Positions 1 through 14,703 of a stretch of 64,000 nt of DNA are shown here, one piece after another. The DNA is from Ailurus styani (lineage: Eukaryota > Chordata > Mammalia > Carnivora > Ailuridae). The notes beneath the pieces were generated by a model that worked only from the letters and a program-made list of their open reading frames with translations, had not been told where the DNA came from and made no database searches. Both the position numbers and the translations under genes were made by a program. How positions within the stretch are numbered: position 1 is the stretch's first letter; every line of letters begins with the position of its first letter. The DNA is taken from NCBI GenBank assembly GCA_002007465.1, contig LNAC01000338.1, positions 860,233 to 924,232 of the forward strand, given 5' to 3'.

Positions 1-111
1 TCTCGTATAGAAAGCAATTTGAAATGTGCCTGGTGCAGTAGTAGTTGGCCTACTCTCAAAAGACTTCTGCATTGCCTTGTGGCAACTAAATGTGTGTTTC
101 TGTGGATATGA

Positions 112-275
112 TTGAAAGCTTGGGCTCTGGATCCAGACTGCCTGAGTTTGAATCTTAGAGCCCATAGTCTTCAATACTCTCTAGCCGTGGGACCTTCAGC
201 TAGTGCGTTCCTGTCTCTGGGCCTTGATGTCCTCATCTGTAAAATGGGAAGAGTAATATTGGTCATTAGGTTCTA
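112..275 (+). repeat. MIR-type ancient SINE
   Basis: The stretch from 'gcttgggctctggatccaga' through 'tgggaccttcagctag' to 'tcatctgtaaaatgggaaga' has the MIR core layout. It lies in an RPH3A intron. The call is from memory of the consensus, not an alignment. Confidence 0.7.
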
Positions 276-1214
276 CCCTCCAAGAAACAGACTCCAAGGC
301 TAAATGGAGATGTACAAGAGACTTATTGGGGGAAAATGCCTGTGAAGAAAAATTGAGAGGGAGCCAGAGGAGGACCATAGGGAAAGCAGGTGGGGTGGAG
401 GAAGGGACGGGGAGGACGGCTGGGCAGGAAGAATCTTAGGTTGCAGTACAGCTCCGACGAAGTTTCAGCCCGGGTGGCGGGGAACCCTGGAGTGCAAAGT
501 CGCTTGTCGCAGGAGCCCTGCGTCCCCAGCGGTGGCCTGTCCCTGCTGGCCCAGGTGCTGGCTGGGAGCCCAGGCCGAGCGCAGCCATGGCACGAATGCA
601 GTGGGGAATTCAGAGCCCAGCACCCTGTCAGTCCATTTTGCCCCCCGCAGTTGAAGATCCGAGAGGAGCATTGTCACGGGGTCTGGTACTTAGTAAGTGC
701 TCGATAAGCATCTGCCATTGCGGTTCTAAATCACTACCCCTGCTGTTCCTACTCATGGCAGAATGTTTATCGATGTTCCCTCCAGTGCGGGAGACATTCC
801 CTCCTACGGACTCCCTCTCATAATAGAAAGTAGTGCTCCCTTTAAGGTCACGGCTAAAAAATCAGGCCAGGGTGGACTTAGCTTCGGATTTTCTTCGAAT
901 GTGGATTTAGTGAACAAAAGAACACATGAGTCAGGGAGGAATTTGATTTCTAGGAATAATTGGGTTTGTTTTCTCATATGGGCCAATAAAGAAAATTAGC
1001 TCATGGGCCACTGTCCTGCACTCTGTTACATCCCAGCCATGGGCAAACTGTTTTTCTTAAATAATGCTCCCTACCCTCCCCTTCTCCCATCCGCTCAACC
1101 CCTGCAGAAGAAGGGGCATTGCTGTGGTCACCCGGAAAACGGCTGCCCTGTTGGCCATTGTGGGAAAGCTAATAGGAAACCATTAATCAGTCTAAGATCA
1201 AATTAAGATTTTTT

Positions 1215-1433
1215 TTGTTTTTTTTTTTAAAGATTTTTATTTTTATTTATTCATTTGACACAGAGAGAGGAGAGATTACAAGTAGGCAGAGAGGCAGGCA
1301 GAGAGAGAGGAGAGAGGAGGAAGCAGGCTCCCCGCTGAGCAGAGAGCCCGATGTGGGCCTCGATCCCAGGACCCTGGGATCATGACCTGAGCCGAAGGCA
1401 GCGGCTTTAACCCACTGAGCCACCCAGGCGCCC
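1215..1433 (-). mobile_element. Can-SINE, antisense
   Basis: T-rich end (TTTTTAAAGATTTTTATT) followed by the reversed head GAGCCACCCAGGCGCCC. The target-site duplication tcaaattaagattttt is present at 1199-1214 and again at 1434-1449. Confidence 0.95.
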
Positions 1434-1535
1434 TCAAATTAAGATTTTTAAAATCAGAATTGCCCTTTATCTTTGCACAGCACTTCGTAATGTTCAGTAC
1501 CCCCTTTGTGTCCCTTCCTTAAAATTGCCCTCAAG

Positions 1536-1694
1536 GGGCGCCTGGGTGGCTCAGACCCTTAAGCGTCTCTGCCTTTGACTCAGGGCATGATCCCAGGATC
1601 CTGGGATCCAGCCCCGCAGGGGGGGATGAGGATGGGGGGGGGCTGCTGCTCAGCGGGGAGCCTGTTTCTCCCTCTCCCTCTGCTGTTCCCCCTG

Positions 1695-1737
<43 letters not shown>

Positions 1738-1768
1738 CAAACAAATAAATAAAATAGAACAAAATAAT
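1536..1768 (+). mobile_element. Can-SINE with (TC)n
   Basis: Head GGGCGCCTGGGTGGCTCAG, a long internal (TC)n tract near 1697-1734, and an AAATAAATAAAAT tail. The flanks aaaattgccctcaag and aaaattatcctcaag are a slightly diverged target-site duplication. Confidence 0.95.
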
Positions 1769-1794
1769 AAAATTATCCTCAAGGGCAGTGCGAA

Positions 1795-2015
1795 ATACAG
1801 GCTTCCAGTCGTGGAATGAATGAGTCACAGGGATGAAGGCACAGCAGAGGGAATATCGTCAGTGGCCTTGCAATCGTGTTGCGTGGTGACAGATGGTGAC
1901 TACCCTTGTGGTGAGCACAGCCTAAGTGTAGACTTGTCAAGTCACTGTGTGTACACCTGAAACTAATGTAACATGGTGTGTCCACTATGCTTCCATAAAA
2001 ATAAATAAATAAATA
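1795..2015 (+). mobile_element. L1 3'-end remnant
   Basis: Contains 'gtggtgacagatggtgacta' and 'tacacctgaaactaatgtaa', ending in 'ataaaaataaataaataaat'. This is the recurrent 3' tail of carnivore L1 elements as I remember it. The left boundary is approximate. Confidence 0.65.
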
Positions 2016-2064
2016 ATCCTCAAAAGCAGTTCTGTAAGTGAGGGGAAAAAAAATGTTCACCCTC

Positions 2065-2266
2065 GGGGCGCCTGGGTGGCTCAGTGGGTTAAAGCCTTTG
2101 CCTTCAGCTCAGGTCATGATCTCAGGGTCCTGGGATTGAGGCCCACATCGGGCTCCCTGCTCAGTGGGGAGCCTGCTTCCTCCTCTCCCTCTGCCTGCCT
2201 CTCTGCCTACTTGTGATATCTCTCCCTCTCTGTGTCAAATAAATAAATAAAATCTTTAAAAAAAAG
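2065..2266 (+). mobile_element. Can-SINE
   Basis: Head GGGGCGCCTGGGTGGCTCAG with the 'cagtgggttaaagc' subfamily signature, the body 'gcctacttgtgatatc', and tail AAATAAATAAATAAAATC. It lies in an RPH3A intron. Confidence 0.96.
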
Positions 2267-2859
2267 TTTTTTTGCCCTCTTTACAGATTGGGAAACTGAG
2301 GCATGCCAAAGCTACACTTAGGTTCAGAGTTGCACAGCTAGGGACAGCTTTAGTGAGAATCCAAGTGTCCCAACTCTTAGGAGTTTTTGATCCATTTTAA
2401 TTATTTGCCCAGAAGATACTGATTGAGCACCTACCATGTGCCAGGCATTGTGCCTACACTGGGGAAGAGCTGTCTAGGCAGAGGAAAGGGTATGTGTAAA
2501 GGCCCTGGGGTGGAAAGGAGAGTGAATGGGGAGTGGGGTGAAGAGCACAGCACAGGAGCAGGCTGGCCTGGAGCAAGGACCCCATCATACGGAGCCTTAA
2601 AAGTCCCATCAAGGATTTTGAACGTTACCCTGAGGACCAAGGGGAGCCACTGAATAGTTTTGAGGAGGTTTGACTATAATCAGATTTGCCTCTTCTCCTT
2701 TCTGTGCATACAGTCACCACCTCCCCAGGACTTGGGGGCAGCCTAAGGGGTAATCGTGCCACTCTAGGCACTACCGTCCAGGCTTTCAACCTGATCCCCT
2801 GGGACCCAGTACTAGCTCAGAGCAGACTCCAGACCCAAGTGCTGGGTGGAGTTCCCAGA

Positions 2860-2997
2860 TGTGTGACCTGAGACACATGTCTCAACTTGTCTGGATACTC
2901 AGTGTCCTTGCACATGAAATGGGTCCTTGCAGCTCTAGCTGTGAGGGTTTGTTGAGAACGCAATACCCCGCAGGTCCTTAGTGCAGCGTCTGGTAGT
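2860..2997 (+). repeat. MIR-type ancient SINE fragment
   Basis: 'tgtgacctgagacacatgtc' through 'catgaaatgggtccttgcag' resembles the MIR core and 3' part. It lies in the RPH3A intron just before the exon at 3148. Confidence 0.5.
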
Positions 2998-3112
2998 TCT
3001 TGCTGTAACGCACATTGGCCCTTGTTAATGTCAATTCACTTTCTGATTTGTGCAATGATTCTCCTGGCATGGGAAGGAGCCTTGGGGTCAAGAGGCTGCT
3101 CTTATTCATTAA

Positions 3113-7105
<3,993 letters not shown>

Positions 7106-7451
7106 GACGGGCCCCCAGGTCCCCGGCTCCATGCCCCACCCCGCGCCAGGTCCCCCGCCAGCCTGACCCAGCTGCCCTTCGCACTCTGGTCTCTCTTCTC
7201 TCTGCTCCCCCACCCCCTCCCTCCCCGAGCCTGCCTTTGAGGTGCCCCCTGACCTTGGGCACTGCTGCCAAAGACCTTTCTCCTCCGTCTGCGATGCTGT
7301 GGTGCGGGCCCCGACTGCAGCCCCTCTCTGGTCCCTCTAGGATGGAGCGGGAGGGAGAGGGACAAGGAGGCTGGAATGTAACAACCTTTCTGTCTGGGTA
7401 AACTGTAAAGGTTCTTCATCATTTAGGACTGTTCTTAGACCTTCCTGGCCT

Positions 7452-7454
<3 letters not shown>

Positions 7455-7502
<48 letters not shown>
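7455..7502. repeat. (CA)n microsatellite
   Basis: An uninterrupted AC dinucleotide run in the RPH3A 3' UTR, about 10 bases before an assembly gap. The gap probably reflects sequencing difficulty at the repeat. Confidence 0.97.
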
Positions 7503-7506
<4 letters not shown>

Positions 7507-7513
7507 GCGTTTC

Positions 7514-7615
7514 NNNNNNNNNNNNNNNNNNNNNNNNNNNNNNNNNNNNNNNNNNNNNNNNNNNNNNNNNNNNNNNNNNNNNNNNNNNNNNNNNNNNNNN
7601 NNNNNNNNNNNNNNN
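7514..7615. other. Assembly gap (102 N)
   Basis: Unknown bases in the RPH3A 3' UTR. The three open frames that cross it are artefacts of translating N. Confidence 0.99.
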
Positions 7616-10584
7616 CCCCGCCACTCCCCCCTCCCCGATTGCCAGGAAAACAGACCATGTTGAAACTCCCTGGTGACTAGGAACACAGCCTCCTGGCCCC
7701 AGATGCACCCAGCAGCGGGCACGCGGAACACACAAAGGGGCTTGGTCGCTCCTTCTTTCAGGATGCCACCTATTTGCTTCCTCGCAAAACCCAACACTCT
7801 TGCTCCAGTGCCCCGACCCCGTCCCCCGTCCTTCCCACCCCCCCATAACCCTGCAGCCCGTCAGTCTCTCTTTCTCGGCTCCTCACCCTCCTCTCTCCCT
7901 GTCCCCCCCCCCCTCTCGCCTTCTCCTCTCCCTCTTCCTAAGAGGGTAAAATAGCAACAGCAAAAAATACCTTAAGCCAGCCTCAGCCCCTCCCCCGCTT
8001 GCCCAGCAAACCCGAACTGGGCCCCCGTGGAAGTTCCAGCTGAGCCCGCACTTCTCACACCGCCCGCGGCTCGTGGTGCCGGAGCCGGGGGTCCCCCCGC
8101 CGGGCCCGCTGCCGAGGTGCTGCCCTGGGTGCACGGCAGCCTCCCGCCAGCTGCGTAGACGCCCCCTGGGCCCCCCAAGTAGGTGCAAGAGGCATTTGGA
8201 ACCCAGAGCTCTGGGTCTGAGCAGGGGCTCTCCGCAGCCCCCAGCCTTCCCCCTCCCACTGCTCTTAGTTAAGTGAACCCCCTGCGCCGTCCGGGGCGCC
8301 CTTCGACTCTGCTTCTCTGACTCCCCGGAGTCCTGTCTCTCACTCCGAATCGCCTTGACTCTCCGTCCGCGGCACGGTCTCCGCCGCTCTGTCTCTCGCA
8401 CCCTCCTCACCAAGTTTGTCGGGAGAATAAAATACCGTCCTGGATGGGAAGCTTCAGAGAGTGACAGATCCTGCCACCAAAGGCCGTTGTTCCATCATTA
8501 ATCATTTGGGCTTTCTTCCCCCCAAAATTATACATTAATAGTAAAAAGGAGGAATGTGAGGCTGGGGTCAGGGCGTCGTCACTGCCCCACGAGAAAGGCT
8601 CATTCTTTTCCCGGCTTCCTCTATCTCCCCCGTGAAAATCTCCTCCCTCTGTCTGACGGCCCGCTGTCCATAGACGCCATCGGATGGACACTCAAACTCT
8701 CCCTTTCTCCAAATGCACCTCTTAGCTGTTCCGGTCAAAGCCTCCACCCTCGGCTCCCTGCGCAATTCATCGGAAGACTCTGATTTCTTGCCTTGAACAA
8801 CCATCTTCTGAACACCAAGCTCTTCGCCTTCCCCAAGGTGGCCAATGGCTTCCAGGCTGCCACCTTGCCCCCGGCCCTGTCCCGCCCTTCATCATCCCCG
8901 CGGCGCCCAGTCGTGCCCACGCCCTTCCCACGGTTTGCCCCTAGGAGAAAGCACGCTGGCTGCACTGCTCAAGCCTGACGCTGGAATTGGTGCTGGAATC
9001 AGCATGCAGCGAGCTCACGGTGTCCCCCGTCCGGGCGCGCGCTGCCCCTGACAAGTGTAACCACTTCCCTGCCTAGAAGACACACACCCTCCAGTGCATG
9101 CCGAACCACCCACTGCCTTCCTTTGTGATGATGTAGCCAAAAATAAAGTAGGAATATCCAGGAAAAGCTGGTGGCCTGGGTTTTTCCTTTCTGGTTTCTG
9201 GAAGCGCTTCCTCCCCATCAGGATGTGTGACGCTAGTTGGAGAGTCAGTGTTTAATGAACATCTACTGTGTCCCAGCCCCTGGGGTTATGGCCGTGGAAA
9301 TGGCAGATGGGGTCTCTGGCCTTGCTGGCCGACTCCACACCCTGTTAGAAGAATGCTTTTTGCTGATGCCCACCCAATAAGGGGCCAGCACCTCTTCTCC
9401 CATCTACCCCAACCTTGGGGAAAATCCTAGGTGGTGTGGAATTAGACAATGTCAAGACACAAAGAGACGAAAGAGCTGAACCCTGTCCTAGTTCAGTCAA
9501 CTCACTTATCTGACAGAGGACTAACCCAAAGCCCAGAGCAGGGAAAGACACGTCCGATGGCTCACGGCAGCAATACCAGGAAAGGAGCTGTTTCACTGGA
9601 CTCCCGATGCAATGTCCTTCACACACTGATTAATAAAATCACAGATCATCAATGCCTCCTTTATGTTCTAGCACCTTCCATCCTGCAAGGAGCCTTCACC
9701 GATGGCCTTCACTATAGTCCTGAACGTGAGCTAAGCAGCTAACCAACTTCCCAGGGGGATTCTTAATCTCGCCAAGATCTATCCCGAATGTGTTTAAGCA
9801 ATTTATCAGGAATGTTAGTTACTTCCCAGAAGGAGCCATCAGTTCCATCCACCAGATGACCAATTTAGAGACAAGATCTTTTTCTTATCCCCAGAAGGGT
9901 GGTTCTCAATCCTGGGGAAGAAGTAGGCATATTAGAGCCACCTGTGGAGATTTTCTTTTCAAACTAGCCCTGCTTTCCTGCCACCCCGCCCCCAGACTCT
10001 AACTGTGCCCTGGGAACAAGGTGTATATTTGAACATATTTCCTGGTCGATGCCTTGTGCTTCCCACCTCCCTCTTGACTTTGCCAACCACTGCCCTAGTC
10101 CATCTGTTTTTCCTACAATTTAGCCAGCTGCCAGCAGGTGGAGAGAGGTACCAGTTAGGGCCACGGAGTCCTCTGCCCCCACCACACCCCCAACCCCCAG
10201 GAGCGGCAGGAGGCACTGGTTACCCCTGCTCATCACTAATCTCTCCCTGCGTTCACAGCAGACATTGCTGATCAGTATGGCATCTTCCCCACAGAGCCTG
10301 CCAGCAGCCTCTGAACCCTTCTAGAACCCTCTGAACCCTAGAACACAGCGTTCTAGGCACACACCACCAGTCACTCATGAACAGATGAAAAGAAAGCCAA
10401 TTTCCATCTCTAAAATGGTTGATCTCCTTCGCAGGTGTGTGGACATGCCAACGAAGCGAAGATGAATATACACGAGGAGAGTTTTATAAATATGGGTACG
10501 CCTGACTTGGCTAATGATCTTTTTCTCCCTCGTTGAAATAAAGCACTATGCATGTGGCAATATGGACGAGTCGAAAGCACCTGA

Positions 10585-10705
10585 CAATAGAAAAGCGTGC
10601 CGGTTTTATAATCGGTTCAGTCCAGCATTCAAATCCTGACGGGCACTCTCTAGATGTTCAATCTCACTTCTCAGACTCAGTTTCCTCATCTGGAAAATGG
10701 GGACA
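10585..10705 (+). repeat. MIR-type ancient SINE fragment
   Basis: 'gcattcaaatcctgacggg' and 'cagtttcctcatctggaaaa' follow the MIR consensus order. The position is intergenic. Confidence 0.6.
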
Positions 10706-12384
10706 ACTAGAAATATTTCCAAGAGGGGGGACAAAGTTGCCAGGGTCTGGTCTCCCACCAGGGCTGATGCAGGTGAGGCCGGGAAGGGGAAGGTGAAGGG
10801 GCTGGGGGTGCCCGGTGAAATCAGTACAAGCTGGGTAGGTGGCCAAGTGGATTACAATGCTCCAAACTCTGGAATCCACTGGGCTGGCCCCTCCTCCGCT
10901 CTATCAGTTTTGCCAGGGGCGTTGGCCTAACGAGGTTAAATAATACACTTGAGCACCTTGGAAACACAAGTCACTGGGCATGCGTGGGACAGTTATAGCT
11001 AGCTTGACCCTGGTCCAAACTTGCTGTGGGACCTTAAACAAGTCACTTCGTCTGCAACTCTTTAGGTTGGACATCGGAGTATCGTGATTCTCTAACTTGG
11101 TTGCCGGGACCCACAAATGTGCCTTAATTTCCCAATTGTTCAATAAAGACCAAGCCTTTTTGCTGAGGGCAGGCCCCCTGCCTAAAATCCTGCATTGTCT
11201 CTGTGGCATAAAACACAAGAATTTCTTGTTGCTGTTTCTTCGAGGGGAATAGTAAGTTAAAGCCACCTGCCAACGCGCTCTGGCATAAATCTGGATTTTT
11301 CCAATTGTTTCCTCAATCTTTTATAAGTGTGTTACTCTTACCCAATTTGATACAATGTGTCATGAAACTTCACTTCATCTTTCCAAAGAATTCTTGTTGG
11401 TTTTCTAAGGAGAGACCTCTTTCGTCCTCATGCTGGATCAGTTTATATGTATTTAGTCAACAGTTTTGTCCACCGAGAGAAGGGGAAGTGGTAAAACAAG
11501 AACACAAGCATTTATTTGGGGTCTTCGAATGGTAATCCAGGGAACACAGAGTCAGGTAGCCACCTGGATGCGTCCCTGTGAGGAGTGAGAGCCAGCAGTC
11601 TTCATTAGCAAATTGTGCAAGTATTAGGAAATGTACAGACGTAGTTTTCCAGAAATTGTGATTGGAAGATGCAATTACATGGTACCATCCATCAGTCTTC
11701 TGAGTACATTAGATTAGTTACTAGGAAAATATCTTTTGCAGAGTGTCCGATTTTTATCCAGAATGCGGATGCAGATGCCCTGTGCTCAGCGGCTCTTGTT
11801 TCAAAAACCAGGATGAAGTGTTAGTCCCCAAAATGGGGAGTCTCTCACGATCAGAGGTTTTACACAGGTTCACAGTATACATTTCATGAATGAATACAAT
11901 TGCCAAAAAGCATTTGAGAGCAGACAGAATCTTTGAAATTCAAACAATCCAACTGGTAAGCAAAATGCATGTCACCAGAAGGAAGCCCACCCCCTTCATG
12001 GTTACCTTTTGCCTTTGGCATTGGTCAACATGTTATGCAGAAGGAGTGGGGAGTGGCAATGAATTGCTGGGCATTAGAAGAAGGTGGTTAAGAAAGATAG
12101 CCAACTGGCATTTCTAGACTACACCGTCCAACAAAAACAGAAGTCCAACTCTTCTCAAGCTCTTGTGGAACATCCACCAAGCTACACAACACATTCTGAG
12201 GCCATAAAATACACCCTTAGAAAATTCCAGAACATAGATGTCATACAGAGTATGCTCTCTACCACAGTGGGGTTAAGTGAGAAATCAATAAAAGAAAGCT
12301 ATCTGGAAAATTCCAAAGTCTTTGGAGATTCAACAACACTTCTGACACATGGGTCAAAGAAGTCTCAAAAGAAACTTTAAAATA

Positions 12385-12594
12385 GGGTGCCTGGGTGGCT
12401 CAGTGGGTTAAAGCTTCTGCCTTCGGCTCAGGTCATGATCTCGGGGTCCTGGGATCGAGGCCCATATTGGGCTCTCTGCTCAGCAGGGAGCCTGCTTCCT
12501 CCTCTCTCTCTGCCTGTCTCTCTGCCTACTTGTGATCTGATCTCTGTCTGTGTCAAATAAATAAACAAAATCTTAAAAAAACACACACACAAGA
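12385..12594 (+). mobile_element. Can-SINE inside L1 remnant
   Basis: Head GGTGCCTGGGTGGCTCAGTG and tail AAATAAATAAACAAAATC followed by (AC)n. The target-site duplication gaaactttaaaata recurs at 12371-12384 and 12597-12610. Confidence 0.94.
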
Positions 12595-12865
12595 AAGAAA
12601 CTTTAAAATATTCTGTGCTAGGCCGTTCCCAGGTGACTCAGTCAGTTGGGCCTCCAACTCTTGGTTTCAGGTCATGATGTCAGGGTCCTGGGATCNTACT
12701 TGTGATCTGATCTCTGTCTGTGTCAAATAAATAAACAAAATCTTAAAAAAACACACACACAAGAAAGAAACTTTAAAATATTCTGTGCTAGGCCGTTCCC
12801 AGGTGACTCAGTCAGTTGGGCCTCCAACTCTTGGTTTCAGGTCATGATGTCAGGGTCCTGGGATC
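12527..12865. repeat. Exact 169-base direct repeat around a single N
   Basis: Bases 12527-12695 and 12697-12865 are identical, separated only by N at 12696. This is most simply an unmerged contig overlap, not a biological duplication. Confidence 0.95.
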
Positions 12866-12986
12866 GAGCCCCTCACAGGACTCCACAGTGAGCAAGGAGT
12901 CTGCTTGAGATTCTCTCCCTCTCCCTCTATCCCATCCCACCTCAAATAAATAACAAATAAATAAGTAAAATCTTTTTAAAAATAGC
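12622..12986 (+). mobile_element. Older Can-SINE, artificially lengthened by an assembly duplication
   Basis: The body has 'gtgactcagtcagttgggcc' and ends 'aaataaataagtaaaatc'. The target-site duplication atattctgtgctag is at 12608-12621 and 12987-13000. The element appears about 170 bases too long because its first part and upstream flank are repeated around the N at 12696. Confidence 0.85.
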
Positions 12987-13329
12987 ATATTCTGTGCTAG
13001 ATGAAAATGAAAAAACAATCAGTGAAACTGTGGGGTGCAATGAAAGCCGTGCTCAGTAGGAAATGTATAGCATTGAATGCAGAAGTTAGAAAAGAAGGAA
13101 GATCTACACAGGGAGGGATGAATACGTGGGCCAAAGGTGTTTTTGAGAAACTGTTCTGCATCATTTCGTTAAGAGTGGACACGTGACATGGCACAGAATG
13201 CGCAAACGCGGAGTGAACCCTAACGCAGCCTCTGGGCTTGAGTTCATAACAGCATGTCAATACCAATTCATCAGTTGTCACAAAGGTACACCCCAGTACT
13301 AGTAAGTAGGCATGGAAGCAGAGGTGGGA

Positions 13330-13860
13330 AGTATGGGCGAGAGCGTGAGGTGACAGAGAACCGGTTCCGAACTCAGGTTCCGCTGCTCATCGCTCGAAAA
13401 TCAAGGCTCGAGGGACACATGCTCATGGGAAAGGAAGGGTTGCTTTATTCGGGGAGCCGGCAGCCTGGGAAGACGGCGGACTGATGCCTCAAAGACCATC
13501 TTCCTTGTCCAGGAGAAGCTGGGGGGCTTTGAAGGGGAAAGGGCATGGGGAAAGGGAGGGGGGCCTGCAGGCAGGAGAAGCAGGTGGATAGTCGCCTGTC
13601 AACAGGACCCAGGGCAGGCTGGCTGGCGTGACGGCAGCTGTGCTTGAATGTGGTTAAGCGTTATGCTCTGGGAAAGTTTGGTCCTTCTCTCCTGGAGACC
13701 AGGGGTCTGCAAATCTCAGGGCCAGTCCGTTCTGCTACAGACCCAGGCACTGATGTCAGCAAGCAAGGAGCGCAGACGCTGGAAGCAAAGCTATCCCTTC
13801 AGACCGGTTGAGTGTTATTACAGGAGCTCTGTTGTTTCTCTTCAATTTTTCTCTAAACCT
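13330..13860 (-). mobile_element. Candidate solo LTR of an endogenous retrovirus, antisense
   Basis: Read on the minus strand, a GC-rich pyrimidine-rich segment leads to 'ggctccccgaataaagcaac'. This is a polyadenylation hexamer in the setting typical of gammaretrovirus-like LTR R regions. No gag, pol or env frame is next to it. Boundaries are approximate and the terminal TG/CA was not fixed. It ends about 740 bases before the OAS1 ISRE. Confidence 0.45.
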
Positions 13861-13943
13861 AAAGCTGCTGTCAGAAATAAAGCCTCTTAGTCAAAAGGAA
13901 AATATATACAGACGATGATGCTTGGGGAAAAAAAAAAAAGGAA

Positions 13944-13946
<3 letters not shown>

Positions 13947-13992
<46 letters not shown>
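13947..13992. repeat. (TG)n microsatellite
   Basis: Uninterrupted TG run of about 23 units, intergenic upstream of OAS1. Confidence 0.97.
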
Positions 13993-13995
<3 letters not shown>

Positions 13996-14261
13996 ACCTA
14001 GGAAAATACCTGAAAAGATCTATACCAAAGTGTTTATAGTGGTTTCTGAGTGTTAGGATCATGGATGGTCTTTATGCTTCCTGCTTTTCTGACTTCTTTT
14101 CCACTTGACAATGTGCACATATTGCTGTGAAGATCATAGGAAAGTATAAAACAATTTTGTCAGCAATAAAAAAAAAGACGAAGCAGGGAACCACAGATCA
14201 GTTTCTAGTGACAATTTCTCCTGGGTGAGGTAATAATAGTGGTTAAAAAGCAACAGTTTCA

Positions 14262-14460
14262 GGGGTGCCAGGGTGGCTCCGGCGGTTAAGTGTCTGCCTT
14301 CGGCTCGGGTCATGATTTCAGGGTCCTGGGATCAACCCTGCTGGGCTCCCTGCTCAGTGGGGAGTCTCCCTTGCCCACTGCCCCTCCCCCCAACCGATGC
14401 TTGCTCGCACTTTCTCTGTCTCTCTCAAATAAATAAATAAAATCTAAAAACAAAAAAAGT
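14262..14460 (+). mobile_element. Can-SINE upstream of OAS1
   Basis: Head GGGGTGCCAGGGTGGCTCCG and tail AAATAAATAAATAAAATC. The perfect target-site duplication gcaacagtttca is at 14250-14261 and 14461-14472. It ends about 140 bases before the OAS1 ISRE. Confidence 0.95.
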
Positions 14461-14598
14461 GCAACAGTTTCAAAATCCAGCCTGATATTCTAGGTTGCTG
14501 CATAAAGAACAAGGGTCGTAAATTCTGGGCGGAGCTGGCAGGTCAGCAGCCCTCCCGCTGCAAAGGAGTGTTTCCCCAGCTGAGCTCCTCCCTTCCAA

Positions 14599-14610
14599 GG
14601 AAACGAAACT
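14599..14610 (+). promoter_or_regulatory. OAS1: ISRE of the OAS1 promoter
   Basis: GGAAACGAAACT matches the interferon-stimulated response element core (GAAANNGAAA), the binding site of ISGF3 and IRFs. It lies about 95 bases before the OAS1 start codon, as in other OAS1 promoters. Confidence 0.88.
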
Positions 14611-14703
14611 AACTGACTCAGGCAGCGGGACCTCAGAGGCTCTATCTAGTTCTCAGCCGCTGGTTTCTCAGCCGCAGGTGCTCCGGTCCGTGCTCTGGGA
14701 ATC

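Larger units (their letters stand above)
7106..9165 (+). other. RPH3A: RPH3A 3' untranslated region (inferred extent)
   Basis: Sequence after the stop codon is pyrimidine-rich and holds no ORF I can support. A CA dinucleotide tract and a 102-base N gap interrupt it. AATAAA hexamers lie at 8426-8431 and 9142-9147. The second would give a 3' UTR of about 2 kb, but I cannot tell which is used. Confidence 0.45.
12117..13100 (+). mobile_element. L1 ORF2-derived remnant, split by two Can-SINEs
   Basis: The segments 12117-12384 and 13001-13100 read as one old L1 coding fragment. They contain 'tcttgtggaacatccaccaa' and 'ggggtgcaatgaaagccgtg' in the order expected for mammalian L1 ORF2. Two SINEs and an assembly duplication separate them. 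The frame is degraded, so it is not functional. Confidence 0.6.
9166..14598. other. Intergenic interval RPH3A-OAS1, repeat-filled
   Basis: No gene recognised. It holds a MER5-like fragment near 9898-9990, a MIR near 10585-10700, an L1 ORF2-type remnant at 12117-13100 interrupted by two Can-SINEs, a candidate LTR near 13330-13860, a TG microsatellite and a Can-SINE at 14262-14460. Open frames inside it are short and have no recognisable domain. Confidence 0.7.
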
